Of a stretch of 64,000 nt of DNA, positions 1 to 12,000 are shown piece after piece (position 1 is the first letter of the stretch; each line of letters starts with the position of its first letter). Both the position numbers and the translations under genes were made by a program. This stretch comes from Aphrophora alni (taxonomy: Eukaryota > Arthropoda > Insecta > Hemiptera > Aphrophoridae). The notes beneath the pieces were generated by a model. That model was not told the origin of the DNA and ran no database searches. It was given only the letters and a program-made list of their open reading frames with translations. The stretch spans positions 17,331,271 to 17,395,270 of the forward strand of contig OY740777.1 of NCBI GenBank assembly GCA_963513935.1, read 5' to 3'.

Positions 1-510
1 AAGTCAGTCTCTAACAATTCTTTGTACACTCATTTTTCACTGTCTATACCTTATGTCAATATCAACTCTATTGTCCCTTCTAAATTATAAAATCTTACAT
101 TCTATCGGTTTTTTTATTGTTCTATTTGATAACGCACAAACGTCGAAATATGTCTGAACCCTTCAATCACTGAACTGAGACTCTTTTTGAAACAACCTGT
201 CACTCCTAACGCTGGACTTAGACTGCTGTTACCATGAGGCAAATTCTCACTTCCGAAAAGCGTTCCTTCCGGTTACTGTTCAACATTTTACCGCACTGCC
301 GTAAAATACAAATAAATTACATTTTATAACAAACAAACTAAATTACATTAAAATTAAACATGATTATTCATACTGTTGTCTTGAAAATCCATTTTTCTTT
401 TATTAATGACGTTACTATATTTATTTTATTATTTGAATTTATTATCTCTTTGGCTTAACCGCGTCTTTTAAATGAGTCTATTTTAAAATCTGACTTTTCA
501 CATTGTCACA
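1..510 (-). repeat. Partial LTR (3' LTR in element sense) of copy 1
   Basis: This matches 6766-7275 base for base over the stretches compared and shares private variants with that LTR (for example CACTCATTTTT where copy 2 has CACTGATTTTT). That identifies the two as LTRs of a single insertion. It ends CATTGTCACA at 510, followed by AAACCCCACAAGG. Confidence 0.85.
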
Positions 511-3500
511 AAACCCCACAAGGTTTGTATTTCAATACAGGTATTGGAATACAAAGCTTTTATATATATATATTTCAAATCGAAAAAAATATTAATGGAT
601 GTTCAAGACATTTCATTTCAGAAGCTAAGGACCTCATGAAAGAAAATAAGTATCCCTAGTATACTTAATTTAAGAAAGATTCTCTTTTTACATAAAAAAT
701 TAAAAAATCTATTTATTAAAAATCTTATTTTACTATCTCAATTTGTTTGAGTCATCATAACTCATTTGTAAAAAATAATACGAATCAATTAGTGCTAAGT
801 CTTATCTCTATTTATACAATAACACCCATCATCAGTTTCCTTTCCAACCTTGTTGGCTGAAACTTTCCATCAACATTTTTTTTTTTGTTGACAGGATCCC
901 GTCACTCAAAGCTTATCTCCCAGACAGCCGTCTATATACTTTTTCTCGTCTCATCCTCTTTGCCAAGACGACATTTCTACATCCTTTGAAAATCTACCTT
1001 TGACTCTAGATATTCATCTGAATAATTCCTTCAACTTAATACAATTTAAATTTTAAAACCTCTCATTTTTAATTAACATTATTACAAATTTATTTACTTA
1101 TTACTCAACATTGCTTCAATTCACCTTAAAACTTTTCAATTATCATCTTATATTATTACTCATTTTAATTTAAACCCAATAACTATTTATTCTTTATCAA
1201 TTCTCAATTACTCTTTGTCTTGCTGGGATAACATGTTAACTACTGATTTTACAATTACCAAAAACTCCTCTCTTCAACTAAAATTCAAAAATATAATATC
1301 ATCATCATCAAAAAAAAAAATAAAATTACTTACAAAACTCATTTATTTATCTCAAAATTACCTCTTTACAATTGTATTGTCTCTCAGTATCCTATCTTAA
1401 AATTATTTCCATCTTATCTTTCATATTTTAATAATTCAAGTTGCATTAATCCCCAAACAAATTCTTCATAATAAAAAACTCCTTATTATTTACCTATATT
1501 CTTTCATAAATAATCTCCTCATTTCAACGTAGCTTCCTTTAAAAATCATAATAATCGCCGTATTTCGTAGAATTCCTTAAATCTCCTCTTGTTTCATTAA
1601 AATCGTCGCATATTTCCTTTATTTCATTAAAATCGTCGTATATTTCCTTTATTTCATCGCAGTACTCAAAAAACCTCTTAAAAACTAAAAATTTACCATT
1701 AATGCAACCTAACTACCTTTTTTATAAAAGTTTCTTAACAGAACAACTTCATTTTAAATACCACTTTACTCAACAATTCTGTAAAGTCATCATCTTCATA
1801 TAAAACTCAAAAATCTCTCATTTAAATTACTTCTTATTAAAATCTTCTTAATCATCTATTACTTGTATACAAAAACTTCAAAAAATAAAAAAATTATCAT
1901 TGCTTTCCCAGCTAACACCTTATTTCATCAAAATCTTTAGACACCTTTATCTAATAACTTCTCACAATCATCTATTGTTTTAAATTCAAACCTTATTTAT
2001 TAAAAAATCGTTAATTATTTATTTCATTTATAAATCTCATCAAAATCTCTCTTATTATTTTTAATTTATTACTCCTTCCTTTAAAAAACAAAAACTTAAC
2101 CTCCCTCATTCATTATTTATTTTAACATCAAAAAAACTTAAAAACTTAATTATTATTTGTCTTGGCAAAACTCACATAAATTCTCAAACTTTAAACAACT
2201 ATTCTTCACATTCTCAAATCATAAATCACTTAAAACTAACAATTTTTTATCATTTTATTATTAAATAATTCTTAATTTTTTAAAACATCAAAACATACAA
2301 CTTATCGTTTTACAATTTAACATCTAATTACCTATCCTAATCAGCTAATCAACATTTTCACAGTTTTATAAAACTTTTCGCTTCATTTCATAAAAACTCT
2401 CCTTTTGTCACGTCCGGTTTAATCTCGTATATACAGATCGATCACTTCTATATATATATCCTACAATTTATTTGCCTTCAGCATCTGTCTAAAACTTATT
2501 ACATGAAGTTTTTTTTTTTATGTAATAATGTCACACTTACTTATGCATTTTTCTTCCTGACCTCTCCTACATAGGTTCTTCTAACCGTCTACTTTATACC
2601 GTGCATACTTCAAATTGCTCTTTAGACTCTTACACAGAGTAACATGTTGTAACGTTGAAATGTGCAGTGGTTGAATGCAATATCCCTACTAAATTCAAGA
2701 TAAAGCCCACAACACATCCCTATTTCACAACACGCCCTCTTATGCAGTCTCAGAATGCCTTATTCTTACGAATAAAACATTCTATATTAACTACACAAAC
2801 GCCTACCTCCTCCCAAAATGTTCATGTACTCCTTAAATGCATCTACTCGAAGAAATTTTAAAATTCATAAAAAACTTCATTAAAATTGTTTCATCCGAAG
2901 TTGAAATAATGTTTATTTTTACCAAGTTTACTTCTAGCATCGTCGATTTTCTGTTTATGTAATCCTTTCTAGATGTTATTATTCAAATTCAAAAAGAAAA
3001 TTTTATTTTTTTTTTTTTTTTTAAATTTATTCTAAGTCCTTTACTTAGAAATTTTACCTTTAATTCTATTAAAGTTATTTAAGTAATCTACTTTGTTCTT
3101 GTTTACTTTATTTAAAGCCAATTTTCCTTTATTTAAGCAAATTTTATTTGAAAACACAAGTTAAATTAGAATTATACGTCAAAAGTTTTTTATTTTCCTA
3201 GACAGCATTGTGGTAACACCCTATATTTCGTCTCAATGTCATGCATAGGAATTTATACCTGACTAAGGAATAAACAATCTCCCCTAGCTGTATGAAGCAA
3301 TATATCTGTCTACTGATAAGAAGTGAACCTTTTAGCTCCAACTAGATTCTATTTCTCTCGTCATTATTGAATATTTTATTGAATCCATCTATTTAATATT
3401 GAATATTATTTCTTCAACGTTACTCTGAATCCTCGCTTCGAACTAACTATCTTATCCATGTCACGTAAAATCAATATTTATTCCTTTCATAAACATACAG

Positions 3501-3904
3501 AGTTACTTACTAACAATCTTGCAGCTCCAATGATCCTCTCATCTAGCTAATCTGTTTTCGTCACGTTTTCTAAATATTAAGATCTTAATAAACATATAAA
3601 GTTGTTTACTGCTATAATCCAGCGTCTTTACTTTACAAATACCTAAACGTTTTCTAAAACTAAACTCTTAATATTTTACGCTTGGCTAATAATTATTTTC
3701 TATATTTTTGTCTTAGCTTACAAAATTCATTAATACACACAAATTATTAATATTCATAACTCTTAATCATTCATTATCAAACTTAAACTTACTTATTAAC
3801 AAAATCTTAACTACTTTTTATTAATTATTTTAAAAATCAAGTCCGTGTGTTTATAAAATGTCCTTACATTTATTTATTCATTCCAAATTTCAATTTATTA
3901 TGAC
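511..3904. other. Non-coding internal region of LTR element copy 1
   Basis: The 3.4 kb holds no convincing gene; short ORFs such as 1215-1400 and 2655-2861 are not recognisable. The plus strand is strikingly poor in G and made of A, T and C, so the sense (minus) strand is C-poor. It aligns to 51017-54558 of copy 2 with small indels, and diverges most around 2410-2800, where copy 2 has a different sequence. Confidence 0.6.
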
Positions 3905-5389
3905 TCAATTATAAATTATCCATTTTTTACGATGGTTCCCAGATTGGTGAAAGATTTTAAAATACATGATTTGATTTTTGTAAATATCTCTAGCGTTAAA
4001 TACTTCTGTCCACACGGACAGTTTGTCTAGCCTAGACATCACAACAGACCCTTTCCTAACAAAAGATCTCCCTTTGTTATTGTCTCGGAGTGTTGACAAA
4101 ATACCTTTCTCTTTCTCCCTCTCAGGCATACCATCACCCCTCCTTCTCTCAAACATCTTAGAATCTAATGACCTAATTTCAACATCTGTTCGTTCAGGAA
4201 TTCTAACCCCACCATTCTTATACACTAGTACAAAACCTTCTTTTACTATTTCTACATTTTTACTTTCAAGATTATATTTAAAGTTAGATTTCTCACAAAA
4301 ACTTTTAATTTCTTGTTCTTGGGTTTGAAAGATACTCTTAAATTTTATCATTACATAATTTTCAAACTCTACTTTTTTATGACCCACTTGTTTTTTAAAA
4401 TAAACAGCTGATACCTTCGTTATTAGATTATTTACTTTTACTTTGTTTTTCAAATTACTTATACCTATTCCAACCCCACTAGACATATTAATTTCAACGT
4501 TATTTGCTGTTTCTGGATATACCTTGTTACCTAACCCATTATTCATTATTTTAGAAATTTCTTGAACACAATCATTCACACAATCGTCTTCTATTATTAT
4601 CAAATCATTTGACATGTTATTTATCTCATTAAAACTGTTAATTTCAATTTCAGCTATTGCTTGATTTAAATTGTTATCTAAATTATTAATATTTTCTACC
4701 AAAACACCTTCTACACTATTAATCTGTTCAAATTCTACTTTTTTCTCACAATAGCTTAATTCAAATTCTACTTTATTATTAGTTTCCATTACATTAATTT
4801 CCATTTTAAGATTCTGTTCAAATTTTACATAATTTGGTTTTAATTCAACCCTCATTTCTTCAAATTTTTTACACATTGCTTCTTTTAAATCTAAATTAGC
4901 TTGTCTTAGTTCTAATTTACTCAGTTTCAAGTCATTATCTATTTTATCAAGTTTAACATTATTCTGTTCAAGTTTAATATTAAAAACCTCCAGTTTAGCA
5001 TTGATTTCTATCTTGTTTTGATCAAACTTGTTACTTATTTCTTTTAATTCCAAATTGTTTTGATCAAACCTATTATTTATACATTCAAACTTCTTATCAT
5101 TATCTCGTTTAAATTCTAGAATATTCTGTTCAATTTTATTATTTGTTTCTAATCTACTTTGTTTAATATCATTACTTATACATTCAAATTTTTTATCATT
5201 GTCTAAACTACCCTGATCAATTTTATTGTTTAACACTACATTGTTTTGCCTTGTTTCTTTCATCATTTCTTCTAACATTCTCATTACCTTATCATCTCTA
5301 TCTACTTCATCCTGTTCACCAATCCTAACCTGTTCAATTACCCTAACCTGTTTAGCCCCTAGATTATTATTATTATTTGTACCCTCCAT
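3905..5389 (-). CDS. Coiled-coil gag-like ORF of LTR element copy 1 (494 aa)
   Basis: This is an open frame of 494 codons in element sense. The N-terminal ~170 residues are a degenerate heptad-like repeat built on blocks such as [17 protein letters not shown] and [14 protein letters not shown], rich in N, K, E, L and F, consistent with a long coiled coil. The central part is acidic and Asn-rich. The C-terminal third is basic ([13 protein letters not shown] region, then [16 protein letters not shown]). There is no CCHC knuckle, protease DTG or RT motif. By position it could be a gag-derived or captured protein; I do not recognise the family. Copy 2 has the same protein split by a frameshift and with a longer N-terminus, so the coding potential is decaying. 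Confidence 0.6.
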   Translation of the reverse strand: MEGTNNNNNLGAKQVRVIEQVRIGEQDEVDRDDKVMRMLEEMMKETRQNNVVLNNKIDQGSLDNDKKFECISNDIKQSRLETNNKIEQNILEFKRDNDKKFECINNRFDQNNLELKEISNKFDQNKIEINAKLEVFNIKLEQNNVKLDKIDNDLKLSKLELRQANLDLKEAMCKKFEEMRVELKPNYVKFEQNLKMEINVMETNNKVEFELSYCEKKVEFEQINSVEGVLVENINNLDNNLNQAIAEIEINSFNEINNMSNDLIIIEDDCVNDCVQEISKIMNNGLGNKVYPETANNVEINMSSGVGIGISNLKNKVKVNNLITKVSAVYFKKQVGHKKVEFENYVMIKFKSIFQTQEQEIKSFCEKSNFKYNLESKNVEIVKEGFVLVYKNGGVRIPERTDVEIRSLDSKMFERRRGDGMPEREKEKGILSTLRDNNKGRSFVRKGSVVMSRLDKLSVWTEVFNARDIYKNQIMYFKIFHQSGNHRKKWIIYN

Positions 5390-5663
5390 TTTTAGTTATT
5401 ATTATTCTTTACCTTTAGTTTTAAGTTTAAATTTTAATTACCAACATCATTACCCTAACCTGTTCATTATTATCAATATTTATAGTTTCTAAATCCATTT
5501 TATTTTATTATATTTAACACAACAGAATTTATTATTTAATCAACACAAAATTTTAAGAGAATCTTTCTTATTATTATTTAGAGAGTCCTTACCTTGATTA
5601 AGCGTTCTCATTACCAAAATCACTGTACTTTCGACTAAAAAGGCCCACAGTTGCGGCGACATT
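5390..5663 (-). other. Leader region between LTR and coiled-coil ORF, copy 1
   Basis: This region is equivalent to the much longer N-terminal coding part of copy 2 (56335 downward) but shortened. A short start (MDLETINIDNNEQV...) runs into a stop near 5400. Next to the LTR the minus strand reads TGTCGCCGCAACTGTGGGCC, which sits where a primer-binding site should be. It does not start with the usual TGG, so I call it only a candidate. Confidence 0.4.
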
Positions 5664-7275
5664 TGTAATAATTTAAAAAATGAGATGAAGTTATTTATTT
5701 TATTTATTAATTTGTTAATTTGCTCGACTATAGGGCGCCAGGTTTGCTTTAGCATACCAATTTTGAAAAAAGAATGAATTTAAATATTTAAAAGAAAGAA
5801 AAAATATCTGGGGTCGTAAGTTCTTTTCACAGTGTACTTACAGTGATATTTGGTATTTAATGAAAACACTTGTCTCTGAAATGTTAACATAAAGATTTAT
5901 TAAACTATTAGACAGATATAAAGTTTGAATAGTCATATTCAACATCTTACACTAACACATCCTATCAAATTACTCCTATTAAAATGATATTGATAAGAAA
6001 AAGATCTGAATAAAGTTTATTTACTGACGTTATCTTACTTGTTGCAACATACAAAAAAAATGAATTTAATTGAAATAAGAATTGCATCCTTTTAAATTAA
6101 TGCAAGTTATATTGTTTTACTGAATATCAGAAAATTTATAATTTGTTTTCTTCATAAAGTTTTAAGTTTAAGGATTTACCTTTTTTATTAAAATTCTAAT
6201 CATCTATATATTTTATATCTAATATTAAACAACACAAATTCTATCAAATTCATATATAGTTTAAAAATAAGAGTTTCTGAAACGTGGATACCAAACACGT
6301 TATTGTTTCGTTGAAAACACTTTGAATCCGTGGTTGACTTCTCCTATTGTCCAAGACACCATGATCCCGCCTCGTGGAAATGCTCTCTCCCTTATGATGA
6401 CATCCTCGAATCGTTTCTCCCTTTGTTTTATAGAATTCATATTTATTTTCTATTTATTAAAATGAAAATTAATATTCATTTAAATTAAAATTTCTTTTAA
6501 TATTTCTCACAAATAACAGTCTTGTCTATAAATATTATCAACTCAGCATTAACACTGAAACACTGAACGTTCATGTCTCATTCTACAAGTTTATACATTG
6601 GTTTAAAAGTTCACTATTTATAACAATCACGTTCAATACTTTGAATATGGGTTTATAGTCCTATTGTCCAGAAAATATTCAAAACTCAAACCTTTGACTC
6701 ATGGAAGCCATTGCAAAGAAAAACCGCATGGTAATTCATTCTACTATATAACAAAGTCTCTCGTAAAGTCAGTCTCTAACAATTCTTTGTACACTCATTT
6801 TTCACTGTCTATACCTTATGTCAATATCAACTCTATTGTCCCTTCTAAATTATAAAATCTTACATTCTATCGGTTTTTTTATTGTTCTATTTGATAACGC
6901 ACAAACGTCGAAATATGTCTGAACCCTTCAATCACTGAACTGAGACTCTTTTTGAAACAACCTGTCACTCCTAACGCTGGACTTAGACTGCTGTTACCAT
7001 GAGGCAAATTCTCACTTCCGAAAAGCGTTCCTTCCGGTTACTGTTCAACATTTTACCGCACTGCCGTAAAATACAAATAAATTACATTTTATAACAAACA
7101 AACTAAATTACATTAAAATTAAACATGATTATTCATACTGTTGTCTTGAAAATCCATTTTTCTTTTATTAATGACGTTACTATATTTATTTTATTATTTG
7201 AATTTATTATCTCTTTGGCTTAACCGCGTCTTTTAAATGAGTCTATTTTAAAATCTGACTTTTCACATTGTCACA
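5664..7275 (-). repeat. Complete LTR (5' LTR in element sense) of copy 1
   Basis: About 1,612 bp, from TGTAATA (5664) to TTGTCACA (7275). It is collinear with the two LTRs of copy 2 with scattered substitutions. It carries GGGCGCCAG at about 5733-5741, which on the element sense strand is CTGGCGCCC. Confidence 0.85.
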
Positions 7276-8848
7276 TGTCTTATATCATCTTTTTAAATCT
7301 ACAATTTAAAAACACAAATTTGTGATTTACCATACTCAATAAATATTGACAGATCAAAAATTTGACTAAACTGAAATTTTTGGCTGTTCTTTACATTATT
7401 TTAAACAGTTAACAATGATATATATATATTTAGTTTAAGGAATTTGTGTAAATAGTTTGTATAGAGTTATTGATATTATAAAATATATAAAGTTTCATAG
7501 GTCTCTCTAATGCTTTATATGTTTTAAAATGAACAATTTGTTATTAATTTTTCTGTTCTGATCCGAATTATATTATTAGAAGCATAGATGTTTTTTAGAA
7601 ACCAAACAGGAAACAAGAAAAAATTAAAATAAATATAATTTCTGGTCAACGCCGGATGTAAAGATATTAGTTTATAAATTCTCTTTGATGGTAAAACATA
7701 TTTACAAAATAATTGCGTTGTACCCAGATTTTTGTGTATGTTAACATTTTCATGCGACTCCACTTTAGGTATGTTTGAAAATAAAAAGTTTTTAAAAAAC
7801 AATTATAATTTTTACAAGGTTAAAACAGTTGATAGGTACTTATCCAGTCCAATCATAAAACGTAACGTGAGCAGATTCTCTAAATGGAATACTCAAAAGT
7901 TGGTTTCTTAGGCTTTGTAGGAATTGTTAAATTGTTTAGTGTATATGTTAAAATGGTTTCCAATCGCTTCAATCGTGTCAGTGTGTTGGTCTTGGAGGTC
8001 GTTGAAGCCTTACGTATGTGAAATAGCCTTAACTTGCTAAGTTTGGTGACTCGGGAACTGTCGGATCTTGTAATTATATAAATATCACATTTTTGAAAGA
8101 TCAGGGTTTGAAATTAGATTTTTGACATTAATTTCACTATTTATCATTGTAGAGAGTTTGGGTTGGTACCATTACATACAGAATTTAAATCTGGAAATTG
8201 TTATCTAATTTAGTAAGTTGAATAACACATGAAATATGAACATAAAACTGTTTAAAATGGTGCCATTTAAACATTTTCAGTTTGATTTTTCTGAATTTCA
8301 ATTGGGTTCTATATGAGCACACTATAAGTCCCCTGTACCAAATTTCATTTGTTTATCTTTATTTTTGTGACCGCTATTGTGCTTATGTTCAGACAACTAT
8401 GATGATGACAATAAAATGACGACGGATGAATGGTATGTTGAAAACAACATTTAATTTTGCCGAAGCCATGAAATGTGAAGATCTGTCAAAAAAGTTAAAA
8501 TTTGTGACAATTACTAAACTTACCCTATACTTTCTATATTGGGAAAGTAAAATTGAACAGGAAGTACAATAAATTCATATAACGTTCAGTAAGATTCGGA
8601 TGTAAACATTTTATAGACTCTGATAGCTAAAATATATTCAAAAAATTGGCCAGTTTCTGGCCGTTTTTAAAATTTACATTAATGACTACATTAATAATTA
8701 GATCTGAATCGAAGATTAATAAATATTTTAACTCCAAATTGTAGTTTACAAAATAAAAAACTTGGATTTAAAACTTTTCATATATGAATGCCGTTTTTAA
8801 ACATATTACCTAAAAACAAAAACAAAAAAATCCAATATAATTAATTAC
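7276..8848. other. Intron sequence of gene B downstream of exon 7
   Basis: No gene is visible. The ORF at 7524-7802 (minus) has no recognisable features. Most of 7840-8560 is an interspersed repeat, listed separately. The exon equivalent to gene A 60189-60336 is not found here and must lie left of the window. Confidence 0.5.
7840..8560 (+). repeat. Interspersed repeat family R1, copy a
   Basis: Non-coding repeat recognised by shared blocks in the same order as other copies: TTGGTTTCTTAGGCTTTGTAGGA, a GTAGAGAG...GGTACCATTACATACAGAATT block, AATAACACATGAAATATGAACA...CTGTTTAAAATGG, TTCTATATGAGCACAC, and a final TTACTAAACTTACCCTATACTTT. Other copies are at 14655-14783 plus 15547-16000, 19900-20080, 28395-29240 and 61860-62540. 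No coding capacity or clear ends were found, so the class is unknown. Confidence 0.6.
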
Positions 8849-9046
8849 CAAGGTACATTGGCAGAAATTCATAGTAGTTGATGTGTTGATATTCAGCAAT
8901 TAATATCCTTCTCGATTCTTGGTACAAAGTTTCATCATCCCAATGTGGGTTGATATTTGCTAAAGTGTTGGCAATACGGTTGTGTTCACGGAGGAGTATA
9001 ATCTGCAATGCAGTCAGCTGGGGAGTCAGATTGCCTCTTATATCAC
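8849..9046 (-). CDS. Gene B exon 7
   Basis: 198 bp. Acceptor TTGTTCTAG before GTGATATAAG, donor CTTG/GTAATTAA. It encodes GDIRGN...[12 protein letters not shown]...[22 protein letters not shown]...YEFLP. The Arg of GDIR corresponds to the catalytic distal Arg of mammalian peroxidases. It is the paralogue of 61178-61375, with 8 differences in 66 residues. Confidence 0.9.
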
Positions 9047-12000
9047 CTAGAACAAATAACAGCTGTTTAACAAACAATATGTAATAGTCTTTGTAACTAA
9101 GTCGAAGTGGGAATTTTTTGTTTGTAATTTGTTTAAATATCTATCAAAATAAGAGTGGCAATTAAGAAATGATTTTTTAAAATTATTTATCTAAACATCC
9201 ATCTAATAGCTGTGGCAATTATTAAATGATTTTGAGTTTCCTATATATACGTAGTTTAAGGAAATTTTTGTGATGGGTAAAAAAATTAATATGGAGTTTT
9301 TCCAGATATATCTGTTTTGAGATTCCACGAGTCAAAAATGGTTCTTATAATGACGTCTGTATGTTGCTGTGGATTGCTGTACAGCTCCAAACGTGTGGAC
9401 TGATTTTAATCAATTTTGGTATGTGGGGATGTTTTGGCTATATCTCATATTTCATTTTTTGATAACTCAAAATTTGGGGATAGCTGCATAATAAAATGCA
9501 CATAATAACAATTTTCTCAAAATCGGGTGTAACAGTTTAATAAAATTTTTCTCAAGTGTAGTCTCCAAGGACCCAAACAAAATATATTGTTCACTATCTT
9601 CCCAAAATGGCCGGTTCGTGAGTTATAGGTAAAAAACTAAAACTCGTCCATGGGACTGTTATAAAATACTTAATTTTTCAAAATCTACTCAACCAATTTG
9701 TTTAAAGTTTACTGAAATTAACTAAAATGACTCCAACTCGTGTTTAATATTGCTAGTAAACAAATATTACAGTTTAGGAATAATGACAAAAATCAAAGAT
9801 GAACCTTGATCATTTAAGGCTTTCTCATAAGGAACTCCCAGAGTTCAGGAAACCATTATAACCTAGTAACAAATATTCTCTGTCATCAAAGTAGCGAACA
9901 AATGCCTCAGTCAGCTTGGCTATGTTGTCGCCTAGTAAATCTTAATTAAAGTTGTTCAATATAAAGTTTGCAAGGAGGAGTATCAAACTGATAACAGGGT
10001 TCTTCATTGCTTTGTGTGTCATTAAATTAGTAAGGAGGTCTTAAAAACTGACAACAGGGTTCTTCATTATTTTGTGTGTCATTAGTAATGGAGGCTTACC
10101 AAATTGATAACAGGGTTCTTCATCGCTTTGTGTGTCATTACATTAGTAAGGAGGTCTTAAAAAAAAACTGACAACAGGGTTCTTCATTATTTTGTGTGTC
10201 ATTAGTAATGGAGGCTTACCAAATTGATAACAGGGTTCTTCATCGCTTTGTGTGTCATTACATTAGTAAGGAGGTCTTAAAAAAAACTGACAACAGGGTT
10301 CTTCATTATTTTGTGTGTCATTAGTAATGGAGGCTTACCAAATTGATAACAGGGTTCTTCATCGCTTTGTGTGTCATTACATTAGTAAGGAGGTCTTAAA
10401 AAACTGACAACAGGGTTCTTCATTATTTTGTGTGTCATTAGTAATGGAGGCTTACCAAATTGATAACAGGGTTCTTCATCGCTTTGTCTGTCACAAACAG
10501 CTGATTTGTTAGCAGCAGCTGGTGGCCAAGGTTCTCCATCACGGAATTCAACAAGTAAACGACCTCCAATACCTTCTCTGAGTCTTGCGGCAAGATCTGG
10601 AGTTGGTCCATACACAAGTGAAGCGTCCATGTAATGCGTTACTGTTACCACCTGGAAAAAATATAAAAAACCTTTAATACTTTGTAAAATGTAGAAAATA
10701 AAATCGAAAAATAGGAGGGGGAAAAAAACGAATTTGAGATTATGTTTTGATTAAAGAAAAAATGTCTTAGGTTACTGATGCCACTGGAATTTAAAAATGA
10801 AGGAATTCTGGCCAAGTGTTTTATGTAAGCACAAATAAAACACTATAATAGGCTATTAGTGGATTAAATGAAACTTTTATTTTTATAAATGGTGATTCAA
10901 TCCTTACAAAACAGCCCTACAATTTGAACCATGTTTTTCTTTTTATTTCCGTGGTGATTTTGTGAAAATAAGTCAACAATTCTATGTTCTTTTTTAGTAA
11001 TTTTTTTGAACTAATTTAAGTTATTAATGAATTTTTTTTGTTATGGTTTCGACATTTTTTAACAACAACTACCTTTATATGCATAACTAACCTAAAAAGT
11101 CTAAATTATAAATCCCAGAGCAAACAAACATTAGCTGACATAACTTAAATAGTATCATTTGGATTAAAAATACTGAAATTCCCAAATGTCGTTCTTTTTT
11201 GGGACAGTTGATTACATTGTGATTGTTGCCGCTTAATAGTAGGTTATGATTAAATAAATTATAGTTTGAGGTTAGTTCATTACAATGATTCTTACATCTA
11301 AAGAGAAAGTTTTCATTGTAGAGTATTATTTTTGTTCATACAGAATCGGGTGATCCAATACACATTACTAATAATTTTGAGAAAATGCTTGGGTGTGTTT
11401 TTTGGATGAAGGTGACATTTATCTGAATGAATTCATTGATTGGCAGACAACTTGTTTTCTTGGATTTGAGCAACTAGATGTACTATTTGTTATCTGTGAC
11501 CTACCGCCAGCAATCTTTGAATTTTTCTTTTTTCAGTTTATATGTTCGTATAACTAATTTCACTACACGTGTTTCGAATTATCGTCCATCGTCGGGTGAT
11601 AAACACTTAATTAAAACATTCAACATAAAATACAAGTATCCACATACTCACGCATAACACATGTGAGTGTTACTCAAGCAGTAACACGCGTGAGTGTTAC
11701 TCAAGTAACACTCACGCATAACGAAACAATATTGTCGATCTACCTACCCGTTCCTCAGTCTACATTTCTCCTTCCCACAGCTACAACGGGTCAAAAGGGA
11801 CACCCTCCACGAGGCTATGTCAAATGAACGTTTGACCGAGTGTTGTACAGTGCCATATTGGGCCCTTATTTTTGTTAGGACTAGAATGGAATTCCTGTTA
11901 CTATCGAGCCTTTTATAACAAATCTTAGGAGATTTTGCAATGCCAGAAACCTAGCTTTTGGTTTGTAGGCGTCCCAGCAGGAGGATGTAGCTACCTCTCA

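Larger units (their letters stand above)
1..7275 (-). mobile_element. LTR element copy 1, left part cut by window edge
   Basis: Bases 1-510 repeat 6766-7275 almost exactly, so two direct long terminal repeats bracket an internal region (511-5663). The right LTR begins TGTAATA and ends TTGTCACA, the TG...CA form of LTR elements. The only sizeable sense ORF is on the minus strand, so the element reads right to left, the same direction as the peroxidase genes. No reverse transcriptase, integrase or protease can be seen, so it looks non-autonomous. It lies in the intron that follows the last visible exon of gene B. A near-identical full copy is at 49406-58091. The left target duplication is outside the window; the right flank begins TGTC. 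Confidence 0.85.

Noticed and set aside
1215..1400. Small ORFs in the LTR element interior (also 1724-type copies at 51724-51978, 52098-52313)
   Set aside because: Not conserved in length between the two copies and lie antisense to the element; chance ORFs in low-G sequence.
4023..5492. Plus-strand ORFs opposite the coiled-coil ORF
   Set aside because: Shadows of the minus-strand frame; same for 54677-54982.
6664..6855. 63-aa ORF repeated in each LTR (6664, 50405, 57480)
   Set aside because: Starts at a non-ATG codon, is antisense to the element, and recurs only because the LTR is repeated.
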